64,000 nucleotides of DNA from Trichobilharzia regenti (lineage: Eukaryota > Platyhelminthes > Trematoda > Strigeidida > Schistosomatidae): positions 86,810,319-86,874,318 of the forward strand of contig OX235264.1 in NCBI GenBank assembly GCA_944472135.2. Reading direction: 5' to 3'. Position numbers and translations under genes: made by a program. Positions 34,901 to 49,600 of the stretch are shown here, in pieces. Numbering within the stretch: the stretch's first letter is position 1; the number at the start of each line of letters is the position of its first letter. The notes beneath the pieces were generated by a model. That model had not been told where the DNA came from, did no database searches, and worked only from the letters and a program-made list of their open reading frames with translations.

Positions 34901-37900
34901 ATATATCAAATTAGTATGTAGTAAATTGTAGGACCAAGCTAAGTTTTAAGCACCACTAACTACCAATCAGGGATTGACCTCGAATAGTCCAATGAGGTTC
35001 ATCCACGTGAGTTAAAGGTCGTATTGCGCTTGATTCGCGTCAGATACCTGCTTTAACAAAGTTACACTTGCAATTCGATGAGGATAAGATTTTGCAGTAT
35101 TGCCTGCATTTGGGGTTGCTTAAGAAGGATAGGACTTGTTCATATGGAGTTTAAAAAGCTTTAGCAGGTCGATTGACGGATATGTACATCGTTGTGCAAT
35201 TTGTTTGAGACGAGTTGGTATTACGAAAGGTAAGCTGATAATTTTAATATTTCGTAGGAACATTTTTTGCTAGGTCACATCTCTCCGTAACACAAATTTT
35301 GTATATTTGTAATTACTGAGTTTTAAACAGCCTGTGAGAGGCGCAGCTACTGAAACTGAAAATAGCCTTGTGTCAACAGTTTAATGGTACCAGCACTGCA
35401 GAGATATCGCACCATAGCAAATGGAGAGAATTACTTCTTTGTTAGGCGGTGAAGGTGTCGTCGTACACGTGGACGAAACTTTCTTATTGAAGAAAAAATA
35501 TAGCCGTGGTCGTGAGCGAACCAAAAATGTTTGGGTGATCGGTTTATATGACACCTCCCTGTGGAAAGGATTTGTTGAGAGAATACCAGATAGAAAGTCA
35601 ACCACTTTAATACCTATTATTACTAGACTTGTGAAACGGATCCATATTACATACTGATGAATGGAAAGGTTATAACTCGCTGTCATCTCTGGGATATATT
35701 CATCACAGAGTGAACCATTCTAGGGATTTTGTGGATCTCATCACAATGACACACGAATTCCATGGAAGGATTTTGGGGAAGATTAAAAAATAGGATTAGA
35801 GCTATGAATGGATCTCAAAAGCATGTCATTTATAGTCATTTGGATGAATATGTGTACAGAATATAGTGTAACTTTATACTGACACTCCTATGCTACACTG
35901 GGAGATGTTAGAGAAGGATACCCTACGTAACAGTTTTATGCGTTTTTTTCATGAATATACGTTTTCTATAATCGTAAACCCCTCTTTCATGTGACTGGTC
36001 CGGTGAAGGTCGTTCGCTGATTGGTAGTTGTGGTGCTTAAAGTTTAACTTTTCTCTTCATATGATTGAATTCTTCAGACCCTTCAAAAGTGAAGGTATTA
36101 TTGGTATTCCCTTGAGTTCCGAGTGGTACCAAGGGCTTCCGGCAACACATCTCCACCTTGTTCTGTTCTTTGCAGTCCTCTTCGGTTAGTTCCACGACAG
36201 CCTATCGGCTCTCATCTTCTCACGAAACCACCTCCATGTCATCCTCGGACACGGTAGGGATAGCATTTCTTTTTTCATTGTCTTAAATCACACTTTTGTA
36301 TATCCTTGCATAGATCAATTTCACTATTTTCTAGACTATTTGAATCGTATTTTCTTACATTAAACTTCCATTTCTTCCCTTTTTAGGGGATAACTAGATA
36401 AAGGCATGATACCAATCACAATGTTTTGATCTAAATAACGGATCACGAAGAATAGTTCTCGTTACAGTAGTATGGCTTTAAAGGCAACTAGCAACTAAAC
36501 TTCCATTGATATTAATATTAACACAGAAAAAAACTCCCTTGCGTGGTGTACATAATCAACCAGCTGTTAGTACTGTGTCTAGTTAATTTCTTGATTAGCT
36601 CTACCTGCACTAAAAATGGGTGTGCGATACATGGTGTAGTTGTGGGGATAAAACTTGTTTTCGCTCGCAATTTTGTCTTTAATCACTGTTGAGTCATTTC
36701 TCAACATTTATTTCTTTGTTCTCTTCAATATGATATCCTTTCTTCTTGGTTTCGATATTGTCCCACTTCGTTTCTATTGTAAGGTGGGACATTTCGTAAT
36801 GATTCACTTCTAGAGAATTTTATTCTTAATCATCTATTTATTCAGCGAGTTATCTATGAACTGAATAGTTTGGTAGTAGATTCGTCGACTTCTACAATAA
36901 ATGATGCAGGTTGAAATGTCTGGCTAAATGTGACTACTGTCAGACTAATAGATACACCTCGTTTGTCAACAAGCCTGGTAGGGAGGTTAAAGCGGCTTCT
37001 GACTTTGAAACTGTTACGTCATTTACTCATGTTGTTACGTACTCTCGCTCGTGTAATTCCAGTTTATGGTTATCGATTTGCAGTTTGGTATCTGTTACTT
37101 TTTCATATTGCTAAAAATATTTTAAGTATGCTTTTATATGCATATAATAATAATAGCAGTTTTATTCTAAAGAAACGTGTTTATTTACAGAGTGTTTTGA
37201 TGCAAAGTATTTACTTCATGCGCAAAATCTTCAAGTAGAATGACAATAATCGATAATATATCTGAAGTACACTCCGGTATTCATATGAACTGTGATCAAG
37301 ATTTGACCGAATAGTTGCAAAATACACTCCGATACCCTGCAACTTTTTATTTCATTTCCTTCGAAAAATTCATAGTTTTTTGGTTGAAACTGTTTTCAGT
37401 AGATCACCGAAAAAGTACTACACGCAGGTAGATTTTTATCGAATATACAACCTACGATAGTTATTATTTCCTCAATATTTAAAGTCGTTTGTTCCTGTTG
37501 AATTTAGGCTCTAGTTCCATTCAAGTAAGGCGATATAGCTGATTTGACGAGGATGTAAGTCCTGCCTGTTGTACATTAGAGTCAGTTATGCGGTTGAACA
37601 CTAAACAAAACACCAAGTGTCATTTGGACTCATCTTCAGTAGTCGGCGGAATGAGATATCACAATCGAAATGCTAATGTAAATCTAAAAAAGTGACCGAG
37701 ATACACTGCTTATGCTTTGTTCATCAAATCAACACACGCAATATATTCCTACTGAAATGGTCAAACTCCTATCACAGATATTTGAAAAATTCTGTTACCT
37801 ATACAAATGAAGGAATAATGCATTAAAGAAATGTGTTTTGAAAGTTGTGTGATTGCTATGATGTGTCTATAAGCAAATGGTAGCCGATTTAATAGTACTG

Positions 37901-40900
37901 TATCTTCGTGTACGTCATCAATTAAATAAAGTAACATAGAATATTGCTTAGCTTTATAATTAAAAGATATATATTGGTCTACTCCTAATAGTCCCCATTT
38001 CCATTAGTGACTGAAGTAATTCCAATCGATCTTTTCCGGGAGAGATTAATTCTTTTATGTGTTGCTATCAGATAATGAATCGAACTTTATGGGCTTGACA
38101 AGTTATATTAATTGTCACGTGAACTCACTTATTATTTCGTGTATATATTTTATTTACCAATCCTTTTCATTCAGTTTATGAATTGTTTTACGATGAAAGA
38201 AGGAAATCATATTGAATATGAGACAATGACATTCTATCATGCTTTTACAATGGAAGTAGAAATTAGTTCTAGTACAATGTGGAACTTTTGGCAGCACTGT
38301 CGGCTTCCAGTAAGTTTTAACAATTAGTTTTATACTACTGTGTAGCATTAAAGTAGCAACTTGTGAGGAAAGCAAAATCGTGTTCATTATGGCCAGATTA
38401 CCAATTATCACCTAGTTATTACGAATACATGTTTAACACATAAAATATTTCTTTTTGTGGTTGTTTATTTTCATGGTACTGTGTTGTCTCAGCTAATAGC
38501 TTAACTGCAATATTTTTGATAGCTGTAATCATTATCATTTGTGGGTTTTGGAATCGTTCATTTGTGACTTATCAAGAAGCAGTCTCTACTGCACTCATGA
38601 AGTTTAAGTATATTTTGTTTGCTGAATACTCTGTATACTTTGTTATATACGACGTATGTAATAAGACAAACATAGACATGTAACAAGCATCACAGAAAAT
38701 CAACTGCAGCAAAATGAAAGGGATAATCGATAAGTCATTCGGAAGTATTAACAGAAGGTAAAGAGAATGCGTAAAATTGGCAATTAAAATTGTTTAGATT
38801 TCTACCCACTCATGTTACTATGCTAGTAAACTGTTAGTTCGCACGCAGTTGTGAAAAAAGTTGGGTTTGTGTAGACTACATTGACTTCAGTTAGAGAACT
38901 AATGAAAATCACTTGGCACTGAACAGTTGTATCATGTATAATAAAACTATTTAATAAATTAAATTAAATTTTGATTACAGCTTGATTCCACACTGTACTT
39001 TTGGTACAAGTATGGAATTTTCAGCGTGGATATCGGTAGCCCAAAATTCGCAGGCCGACCATAGATATCAGGTGTGCGTCGGCGTGGGCTCGAACCCCGG
39101 GCCATGTGGATGGTCGGCGAGAGTCCTAACCACTGTGCCACTGACGCACAGACACATGAGTTGTTTAAAGACAAAGAAGTCTGTATTAGTAATAGTAATA
39201 TATAATAGTTATAAATTGTCATTGAAAACAAGTTATAAATTATCTGGACAAGAAATATGTCTTTAGCTGATTTGCACTGACAATCCTTTGTCTGTCTGTT
39301 TTCGACATAGAACTTTGCACATATGTGCACCACTTCAAGCCGCCACACTCCATGTAGCACACAAAGCAAGAGAAGAAAGTAGAAGAGATGCATAATAGAG
39401 ACAGTAAACAGAGGTGTGAGACAAAGGAAAAGTAGTAACGAAGAACAAAACAGTTTCATTGGAGATCATAAGTTACAAGGAGTGGATGCATCTGCGTTAG
39501 CCACTGAGAACGATTTTGAGCCATGTCACCAATTGTTTCCAACCATAGATTTTTACCGTCCCTAGGACCCCAGCCTGGAAGTCTACACCTTCCTACGTGG
39601 CTTAGACTAACTGTTGACTGGTGCCAATGAAATCCACAACAATCCTTTCTTCTCCTTAACTCAGTAAAAAATTAAGGCCGAAAGGTTACGAAAGAAAAAT
39701 CTCTCTTCTGACTATAAAACTGAACAAAGATGAGTAAAGTAATGTCTAGATATCAATGCAACTTGCAAATATGCATCACTTCCTAATGGAGTGGGCGGTG
39801 AAGATGTCACAAAGTCTGATGATAGAATACTCACGGTCATACAGCAATGCTTAGAGGCTACGTCAGCTTGAAGGTTTGCGTATCAAAAAAAGCACTGCAA
39901 ACCAGTAAAGCGAATCCAACTAATAGTGCACTAATCTTGGTTTGAAAGTGAATTTATCAATGATAGTTTAATGTGATGAAAATTTTTTAGTGAACACAAA
40001 CTTTGCTTATACATCTTAACAGCTAAAGCTAATGAATCCTACTGAGACTCCGTGAATTCAATAAATTTAACTTATACAATTTGTTTATTGTTTTAAATAA
40101 TTAAATGACTGCAAGTAAATCTGTTTAGGCTACTGTAATGTCATGTCACCAAGAGTATCTATTTAATAATTCTTAGTACTTCAAGGTCCCCTAGGTAGTC
40201 AACTTATCCAGATAGGTGATCCAGATCAACAATCAGAACTATTGTTTTGATTTGACCACCTTAACTCTTTTCCAATCTTTATCATATAATTGTTTATTAA
40301 TGAAAAGAATGACTTAGTACGTGTGATGGGGGTATACTGTTTCAATCTCTAATTTAATGCCTTACGGTGGCGTTCCACCTTCCACAAGCAATACTATGAA
40401 GATATCTACATTCATAGTTCATGTTTTACAGTTTTTGACATATGATTAAGCAAACCGCTGCAGATTAAATAAGTTCTTTGTTCGTATCCTGGACTTATCA
40501 CTGGCACTGAAAATGACACCAGTGAACGAATGTTAAACGATCCTTTTGTATCCACACTCATGTTTCTCCATTAACTAGTCGATGTTGACTGATACAACTT
40601 ATAGAGTAGGTGAAGTGGTCGACTCATAGAATTGCTTCTCACTATTCCAGTAGTTAGTGCGTCCTAGCTCTGTAACGTGATCATGCATTAAAAATTTCAC
40701 TTTATTTATACGATTAAAATTTTTACATTTCATAGTTTTATTTTCCCAATATAAACCATATTTTCTATCTATTACATGTGATATCCTCTAACCTGTTTAT
40801 CTATCTGCTATTTCTTTTCTAATTTTCAGTCTGAACGTGAACATTGTTTACTGTATACTAAAGCTTGTCTATCAAGTTTAGCTGATTTATTAAATAATCT

Positions 40901-43570
40901 TGGTCGATTAATTTCTCCAACTGTACCCGAAACACGTCCAGCACGTTCAGCATTAAGTTTGCATTTACCATTGATGCGTCATGTTTCGTGTTTTCTTCAT
41001 CTATCTGTTATGCAACATGGTGTTAATGTAAGACAATTGTTGGCGGAATATCTTCTGCCTAAACCACGTTTATTAAAACGTTTTATGGAACATTTAGTGA
41101 ATGTTTTGGTGAGTTCTATATGCCTATTTGTTTCGTTAGAAAAGACATAATAACAAAAGTATTGTCTTAAATGTCTACTTCTCTTCTTTTTTTCCCCCTT
41201 TGCAACTGCCTATAGCACCTTTAATGTGTTTGGCTAATACTATCTATTAATTATTTCGACTGATTAATTGTGCATTTTATGTGCAGTTAGGTTACATGCT
41301 TCGTTAGTGAAACTGTGACTCTCTGCCACATTCGCCAGATTTAAGTGAAAGCATGTAAGGGGCACAACGATTGATTAGTATGTATGTAACTTGGACACTA
41401 TTATAAAGCCTAATTTCGTATTAGGTAATTTCTTATACATATAACACTAAAAACAATGGAAGTTTAGGAAGTAATTGGAATGTAAGTGTTTCTCTTGTAG
41501 TCTACTGCGTTAGACTCTATCGTCTGTGCGTTTTAATTAGCTAGTTACACTTGATTATTTTCATATTATTAAATTATTATAACTTAAACTTTATATACCA
41601 ATCAGGACATGAAAATCAAAGTGCCTCTCAGCTTTAAAATTATTTCGTCAACGTTAGTTTACACTAAAAAAGAGTCCCGACCGAAAGCTGTTACCTTGAC
41701 GTGGTGGTCGGGCTTGAACACCCCAATGTCCCAACAGGCTATACTGGCTGAGACTTATGTCTCTTGAGGTCCTACCATGCCAGAAAGGTTGTTTGGATAG
41801 CGGTTAGACGAAAAGCAGCTACCCGATCCAATACTATGATACAAACAAACTCACAAAATATCATGCCGCATCGGGCGGGACCCGGATTAACAACGACCGC
41901 TGTGTCACAGGGCAGAAGTGATAAATGTGCTACTGAGACACACCAAACAATAAAGAACGAACAAAAATAGGCCACGTATGACCGGCCTCAAGCAGTTGTC
42001 CCCTGGGCTCTGCGGTCACGCAACCAACTTCCACGGTATGGGCAGTCGGGAAGTAACAATCGCCCTCACAATCCGAAATGCACACGAAACTTCTCTAATC
42101 CTCACTTATCTTTGTCTTCTGTTTATAATGAAATTGAATCGCGTCTGTCATACAGTTTATTTGATTTGAAAGAGTTCTATATATCCTGTGATTTCATCAG
42201 TTTTGGTTCTAAGTGTTAGTTTCTAAGGATTGATTGATTGGTTTCAAGTTTGATCACGAATTGACGTCATTCAGAGAACTACTGAAAATCAGGAACTACT
42301 GGACACCTGTTTTGCTCTAATTTGGGACTCTTCAGTAGACGAATGTTGAACGAGTTCGTGTGGTAACCTGAAGGTACTGGATTCGACCCCTGATGTAGTC
42401 ACGGGTGCGCACTGCTGGTGAAAGTATCATGTTCATGGGTTTCACCGTACTCAGAGACCATGGTTAAATGTCTTAGGACTATGCATTCTTGAATATACAT
42501 ATACCTATAACGGTTCTAAATATTGCTGTTGCCAGAGCTACTCTTGAATTAAAATTCAAAGATTGTGTCAATATGACATGTCAGCGTATGTGTTATGTTA
42601 TATCTTCAGTTAGTATGCATAGTCTAGATGTGTGAGCTTTCTTTCAGTGAGGCGCTTCTTTTATTCAAACAACATTATGCTTTTGATTCAACATACACGC
42701 TAAAATATTTTAATGCTTTTATAACTAAAAGCTAACGAAAATGCCTTAAGATTAAGAAAAGCAGATATCAAAAATGACCTTGTACCGTGAATTCGATCTA
42801 ATAGTGAGGTTAATATTGAACCACAGTACATTGTTTCAATGCGTCGCATCTTATGGCGGTTAAATAAACTATTTTCGTAATTGAAAAACTATAAGAAATA
42901 TCCTATTGATGATCTTACACAATGTTTATGATAATTAAAAGGTGATTTCACTTTAAAAACTAATGATACATGTTAGTAGTTGTGAATAGATCTATACTTT
43001 TGTGAATTCCGTAACTAGTGTTATTTGAATAACACGGTATCTCCAGTTGATTTCAACTAATAGTTGGCTTTTTCAAATTATAGATTTATGTACCTTAACA
43101 AAATGACTAATTATTCAATTTTCAAAGATAATTTAGACAGTCTTTGAAGCAATCAACAAGGGTTTAATTTTCAGCTCCAGTTGCAGTCATTCGTATATGA
43201 TGCGTGGTGGTCTATCAGCTTTACTTAAGGTTTTTTAGCTATTCATTAAGCAAGTGCATTACAGCTGGTTTGTTTTCAATAAAATATTATTTCTTTCCTT
43301 TCTTGTTATTACATTTACATTATATCCCACTTTTGTCAATTTATATAGTTAGGTTGTCATGAAGTCCTTATTGGCTATTGGATACGTAATGGGCAAGGTG
43401 TCAGACAGTCAGTTGCACATTATATGCAAAGTCAATTTTGTTATTCATCTATTGATTTGGATATATTTGCCTTACAAGTAAGCTCATATTTCATGTACAA
43501 ATTTCATTTCATAATTTCGAAGAAAGAAACACGAACAGCCAATTCAGCAGATTATAATTTCTGTGTTACG

Positions 43571-43615
<45 letters not shown>

Positions 43616-46600
43616 CGTCGGTGAGTCAGCGGTCGAACGCTCACCAACTAAGCACGTTGTCTTTGGTTCGATCCCGACCGACGCACTCCTTCACCTTGCT
43701 AAGCCCGTAATAAGACTGGTAGAGAGGGAACATTGATTATGAGGCTAGCAACCCCATCCGTAAAAAATAAACATCATAACTATCGAATCTCCAAGCCTCT
43801 AGCTTAAGGCCGTATGTTCCGCTGGAGACATAAATAAATGAAATTCATGTATGTAATTTATCGATCACCAGTCACTTTCAAAATCAACTACCGCGAAGTG
43901 AAGTTCTCTTCCAGTCACTCTCTGGTTGAATGCCATTGTTTTTTTCGTAGCACTGGAGTGTCAGACACTCATAAAATTACGCAGAAGTAGTATTTAGCAC
44001 AGATTCACCTGGAAAATTAATCAAAATTTCTATCCAGCTTGTAGAGATTCTGAAGAAAGAAACAAAAAAGTCCTTTAAGGACAGACAAGAGACAAGCAAA
44101 AAGGCTGTTCTACTAGGGGCATCTAGATGTTAATTGTAAAAATTGTACTGAATGTGCCATGTATTCCTGTATCGTGTTTTGCTTAGTCTTTTTTCCTTTC
44201 GTACTGATGTTATCCAGTATGTGAGTCGATTTTTCAAAAAGAAACTTCTATTGCTCAGACAGTTTTGCTTAAACCAAACCAGTGACGTGCCCATGCCAAG
44301 TCCCTTGGAACTTGTTATATTACCTAATATCAGCTTTTAATTGTGAAATTATTTATTTCTCTGAATTTTTCAAAAGGATGGTTAATGAACAAAGAATATT
44401 CTTTTCGACAACTTCATCACCAGGTTCTGCAGTTATATATACATTATAGTGAATGAATTAGTGTTATTAACAACATTTATGCTTAAATAACATCGAATCA
44501 ATAATGATACCAGTGGATTACAGTTTGATAGCATCACCATAACAAGACACTGAATATGAGTAAAATTAGCGAAGGTATTAATACAAATTCATGAATTTAT
44601 AGTCTCCTCGGAAGGCCAGGGCAGTAGAAGTGGCTGGCCTTGCTTCTTTTGTATACAAAGCACTGGTTGTTTCACACGAATCGCGATAGCCTCTGCTGTT
44701 TGGAGCATGCAGTACCTTGATGTTCTTGTCAGTTTATCCGGCACCCGGTCGATAATAGTGAAGGATTCCTCAATGCTGGCTTTGTGGCCGGTTTGCACCA
44801 GGTGGTCTAATATCGAACTGTTGATGGTCTTAACTCCACTGCCACATTGTTAGATGTTCCCGAGTAACGACCAATATAACTAGCTCCACAAGTGCAGTTG
44901 AATTGGTAGTTACAGTTGGAAGTGGCTAGTCTAGGTACTTCATCTTTCAATCGAGAAATCACCATCGGTTGTATAGAAAACATGACTTGTGGTTTAATAG
45001 CATTAAAAGTTCTTTGAATCATTTTTCCCGTTAGTAATTGTTGCACTAGGTGTATCACCCTTGAATTGCAGCCAAATGTATAAAGGTATATTATTTGCAG
45101 ATGGAGAATAGTCCTTTTCTGCTTTCCTGTTTATGTGTTTCGTGATGAACTTCTCTGGATAGTCATTTTCAATTATATATGTTATGTTATATACTATCCT
45201 TAGTTCATCTTTACTTAACTCTTCTGAGCATACAACTCTAACCCTGTGGCTGAGTCTTTACTAAATTTCTTTTGTACCAACGGACTGATTGGCGATGAAA
45301 TCTCAGCACGGATCCGAAAAGCTCGAGCTGCTTTCGCTGACTTACACCATCTCTGGCGTAGGCGTGACATCCGGTTATCAACCAAGGGACGTGTGTACTG
45401 CTCATCAGTTCGCTCCGTCCTTCTCTATGGCTCTGAAACATGGCCAATACGCGTTGAAGACATGAAAAGGTTGACTGCTTTCGATCATAGATGTCTGCGA
45501 TCTCTGTCTCACGTTAGGTGGTTTCACAAGATAAGTAATGTTGACGTTAGGCGTAGAGTGTTGGGCAAAGAGGGAAAATCAATCGACGAGGCTATAAAGT
45601 TACATAGACTAAGATGGCTAGGTCAGGTGCTGCGCATGCCTAACCACCGCCTCCCCCGACGGGCTTTGCTAGCTGATATAGGTTCAGGTTGGAAAAGAGC
45701 CAGTGGTGGCCAAACAAAAACATGGCCTCATCAATCCATGAAATCCTTGACAGTTAAACTGAGTCGGTCAGGTAGGGAGATGCAGACTTCCGGGTTGGGG
45801 CCCTCGGGACTCTAGGAATCAATGGCTGGAGACAGTAGGTAACATGGCTGAAAATCGTTGTCAATGGCCAGCGCAGATGTATTCAGTCTCTGTAATCTTT
45901 CATATTCCTTTCTACTATTACCAATTCTGTTTCGCTCTTATATCTGTCAAACTCTATCGATTCTCTTCACTCATCTTCTTGTCTACCTTGTGTGCTATTT
46001 GGAACGTGGCAACTCGAACTTCTGCACTTCGGTGCCAAGTTCTATGTTGAATCCAGACAGACAGACAGATCTATGAAGATGTGTACATTGTCCTATCCAT
46101 CTGCTTTTCCTATGCGTATTTCTCTTAATACTACCATCTGGTTTTCTTGTAAGGAGGATGTCTAGGAAGGCAATTCTACTTTGGGATTCCTGTTCGCAAG
46201 TGAATTTCATAGCAGAATGTATTTCATTGGACTGAGTTATTATTTTGTTCCTGTCTGAATCATTATCACAAATAATAAAGGTGTCATCCATATACCGTCA
46301 ATACAATGAGAATTATCTGATCTTATTTTCCACCCTTGCTAAAATGTGAACTACTACTCTTAACTGCACATCTAATTTCTTCAATGTTAATGCTATGCCC
46401 AAAGATGATTTGTTCGATCCCCAATATACAAAAATCACTCACTGTATTCAACAGAAAATGTTTTAGGAATACTGAATATTTTTTAATATGTGTTATGCAA
46501 ACACCAGTGTTTTGGATGTGTTTTGTGCACCATACTTAAAAGTATGATCCAGAGTAGTCACATTTAATAATCTCATTATTTGTTCAAAGTGTAGCATCCA

Positions 46601-49600
46601 CCTTACTATCATCGTACTATAGTCATGGAGGGTTGATTCACCATCTTGATAAATCTAATCGTCTGTTGCTCAAAAAACATTTCCAGAGTAATGTGTAGAC
46701 AAATTGATGAATAAGTTTACAGTGCTTCGTTTTGCTATTCCATCATGATAAGAAAAGTAGTTTACGATTCTAATATATTCAATACAAAAATGGTTAATAT
46801 TGACGCTGAACATTGTTTTAATGAGAACTACCCAGGTTTCTTCGAATGTTCGGCATGCGATTCGCTCCCTTTGTCGATAGTAAGATGATGCTACAGGACT
46901 GGACTACATCAACTACTCCTAGCTTAGAAATAGGTAGTGAACTGGTTGGTGGAGCGTGTTGACCACTTCACTTATTTGGGAAGTTGCATCAGCCAGGGGC
47001 AGTGGGTTGATCGCTGACGAAGTCTCAGCACAGATACAGAAGGCTCGTGTCGGTTTATGCCATCTCTGGCGTAGACATGACATCCGGCTGGCTGTCGACC
47101 AAAGAGCGTGTTTACTGCTCAGCAGTTCGCTCCATCCTCCTTCATGGTTGTGAGCGAGACATGGCCATTGAGAGCGGAAGACATGGAGAGCCAGGCTAGC
47201 AGTCTTTGATCATACGCGTCTGCATTCTATCTCCCGTGTCAGGTGGTAGTTTAATAGGGTGAACAATACTGAGGTTAGGCGTCGGTCGAGTATTGGGTAG
47301 GTAGGAGAGGAAATCATTCGACGAGGCTGTGAAGCTACATCGAGTGAGATGGTTAGGATGCGTGTCACGCATGCCTAGCCATTGCCTTCCTCTGCAGTGT
47401 GCAATGTTAGCCAACATAGGATGGGTTATGTTGGACAAGAGCTAGTGTTGGTCAAACCAAAAGACGGCTTCACCAGTCAATGGAATCCATAACAGTTAGT
47501 TTAATTCAGCCAGCCATGTAGGGAGGTGTAGATTGGCTGGTTATTTAGAGTCGTCGGGATGGCAGAAAGCAATGGGTGGAGACAATTCCTTTTATGTCTC
47601 AAAATCGTTCTCAATAGTTGGTGCAGATGCATCCACTCCCTGTGACTTATTATCTCCAATAAAACTATCTTGTCTTTCCATATCACTATTCTTTTTGCCC
47701 CAGACTTCTGTTTATTATCTGTCGTTTGTATCTCTGTTTACTTTCCTCTCTTGCTTTATGTGGTACATGGAGGGAGTGTGGCAAGTTGAACTGGTGCATA
47801 TCTGTGCAAAATCCTACTTTGAAACCAGTTAGTCAGTCATTCAGGTTTTTATTGATAGTAAATTTCAACCTATTACAACAATAATAAACGAGTAAGGGGT
47901 TATTAGATTTGAATTGGTGGTATATAGATACGAAACTATTGAGTATAATTGCCTGTTGAAATCCTGTTTCTAACTTACATCGTTCTGCAGCTGACTGCAG
48001 CCCTCAACTATCACCCTATAGGTCATGGTTGCGGAACGCCTTCTGCCTACGCGACAATTTCGCCAACATCTCGATATCACTTATTCTGAAAATACCGAGG
48101 TGACTTGAATTTTAGTTCAGGTGGCTACAAATAAATCATTATCATAATTTCGACTAGATATCCTATTGTTTCCTATCCTTAATGATTGTTCTTTTTTTAA
48201 TTTGTTGTTTTACAGGTTTGTACAGCTTTACTGCCACCGGCATATTTTCTCAATGCTTTAGTCGACCAAACAAAATTGCTACGAGGTATATGCTTTCATA
48301 ATGAACTGTTGAGTTTAATTATGCCACCTGAGCCGAAAAATCTTGATCGCAAACCGATGGCTTTAGAAGCATGGTTAACAAATCTTTGTTGGATATTGGA
48401 TTTACGTAATAATCTAGGTTAGTGATTAATCAATGACTTTTGTTAAGTGATATTTTTTATGTCCTTACGTTGTTTGCCCAGCTAAATGCTTAGAAAATCA
48501 ATTCAGTCGACTGAATAATACAGATGTATGTTAGAAATTGTGTTGAATACATAGTGTTGTGTTTGTATGCTGTAGCTGTAGGGGAATTGACATTTTCCGT
48601 CAGTCCAGTCATTACCACTGGAATCATATCAGTGTAAGAGATTTAACGGTATTTATCCAAACTGTTGTTGTTTCTGGTCTTCTAATGAAACATTGATTTT
48701 TCCAAAGTTGTGAACATTATTTGTAGTAACATCAAACAATTTCTTCATGAACCAACACTAACTGGAGAATTAGTGAAATTTGAGTACCATTAAATACTTA
48801 TGAAGTGTGATATTTTATCAGTGGTTCTTCTGAATCGTACAAACAATGTTCGGTTGTGGACTGTCATATTTGAAGGTGAGCAGGTTACTATCCAATCATT
48901 GGATTAGTCATTCAGAAATTGAAAATCTTGTGAATCTAATCCTCAGAAATGTAAGAATCGGCGTTGAGAGACTGTTGTTGACCTGGTTTGAACTCATCCA
49001 ATTACACATATGCATTCACAACTTTTATCGATATCATTCAACAGCTATATGTGACAGTGTTACATATAGGGGATTGGGTCATGCGGTAGACCGCGTGGTT
49101 TGTGGAAAGAGAAATACTTTGAATCGATAAAATGACTCTAGACGATCTGAACTTTACGGATGATTTATGCCTAATGTCACGAAAACTCCAAGTTTTACAG
49201 GCGAAAACCAACAAGTTAGCAGTAGAGACAGGGAGCGAAGACAGAACTTCAAGTGAACACAGAGCAGATAGAATTGGTGAGGATAAAAAGGAGGATTACA
49301 GGGAAGAGGATGAAATACAGATGTTCTTCTGAAGCCCTATGTTGCACTCGGAACCCAAGGAAATAGTAATAATTCATAACCAGATACTAAAAATCCTCAC
49401 TAATCTTCATCTAAATGTTCACCTTTCATGTACACTTTCGTCCATTGCTCTTTTCCATACTTTTATATGTGCTTTTCTGAAGTGTTGCAACATGAACGCA
49501 TACACTTGTACAAAGTGCTACAGTGATCAGTCAGCGAGTAAACCACTCAGTTAATGAACTGCATACATTTATTGTTTGATTTAAGATGGAATGTTCTACC

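Larger units (their letters stand above)
34941..36046 (+). mobile_element. Merlin DNA transposon, full length but decayed
   Basis: Ends in terminal inverted repeats of about 28 bp: TTTAAGCACCACTAACTACC-like at 34941-34970 and its reverse complement at 36017-36045. Between them lies a decayed IS1016/ISXO2-like transposase. AAGTTT flanks both ends and may be part of the target duplication, though the exact edge is uncertain. Merlin elements are known from schistosomes. It lies in UBR3 intron 7. Confidence 0.85.
44387..46303 (-). mobile_element. Penelope-like element, split by an RTE copy
   Basis: On the minus strand: the last RT block (46303-46072, RYMDDT catalytic box, '[25 protein letters not shown]' in pieces), an interruption by RTE (45268-46075), then RKRNLVKT-like sequence and a GIY-YIG endonuclease (45058-44589). 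A hammerhead-like motif lies downstream at 44387-44427. Truncated upstream of the RT catalytic box. Confidence 0.8.

Noticed and set aside
37595..37640. CTGAAGATGAGTCC on the minus strand, resembling a SINE-1 ribozyme half
   Set aside because: GAAAC and the cleavage triplet are missing and no tRNA half is present; at most a remnant.
43577..43614. AT run as a regulatory or origin element
   Set aside because: A simple microsatellite; similar shorter runs occur at many places in the window.
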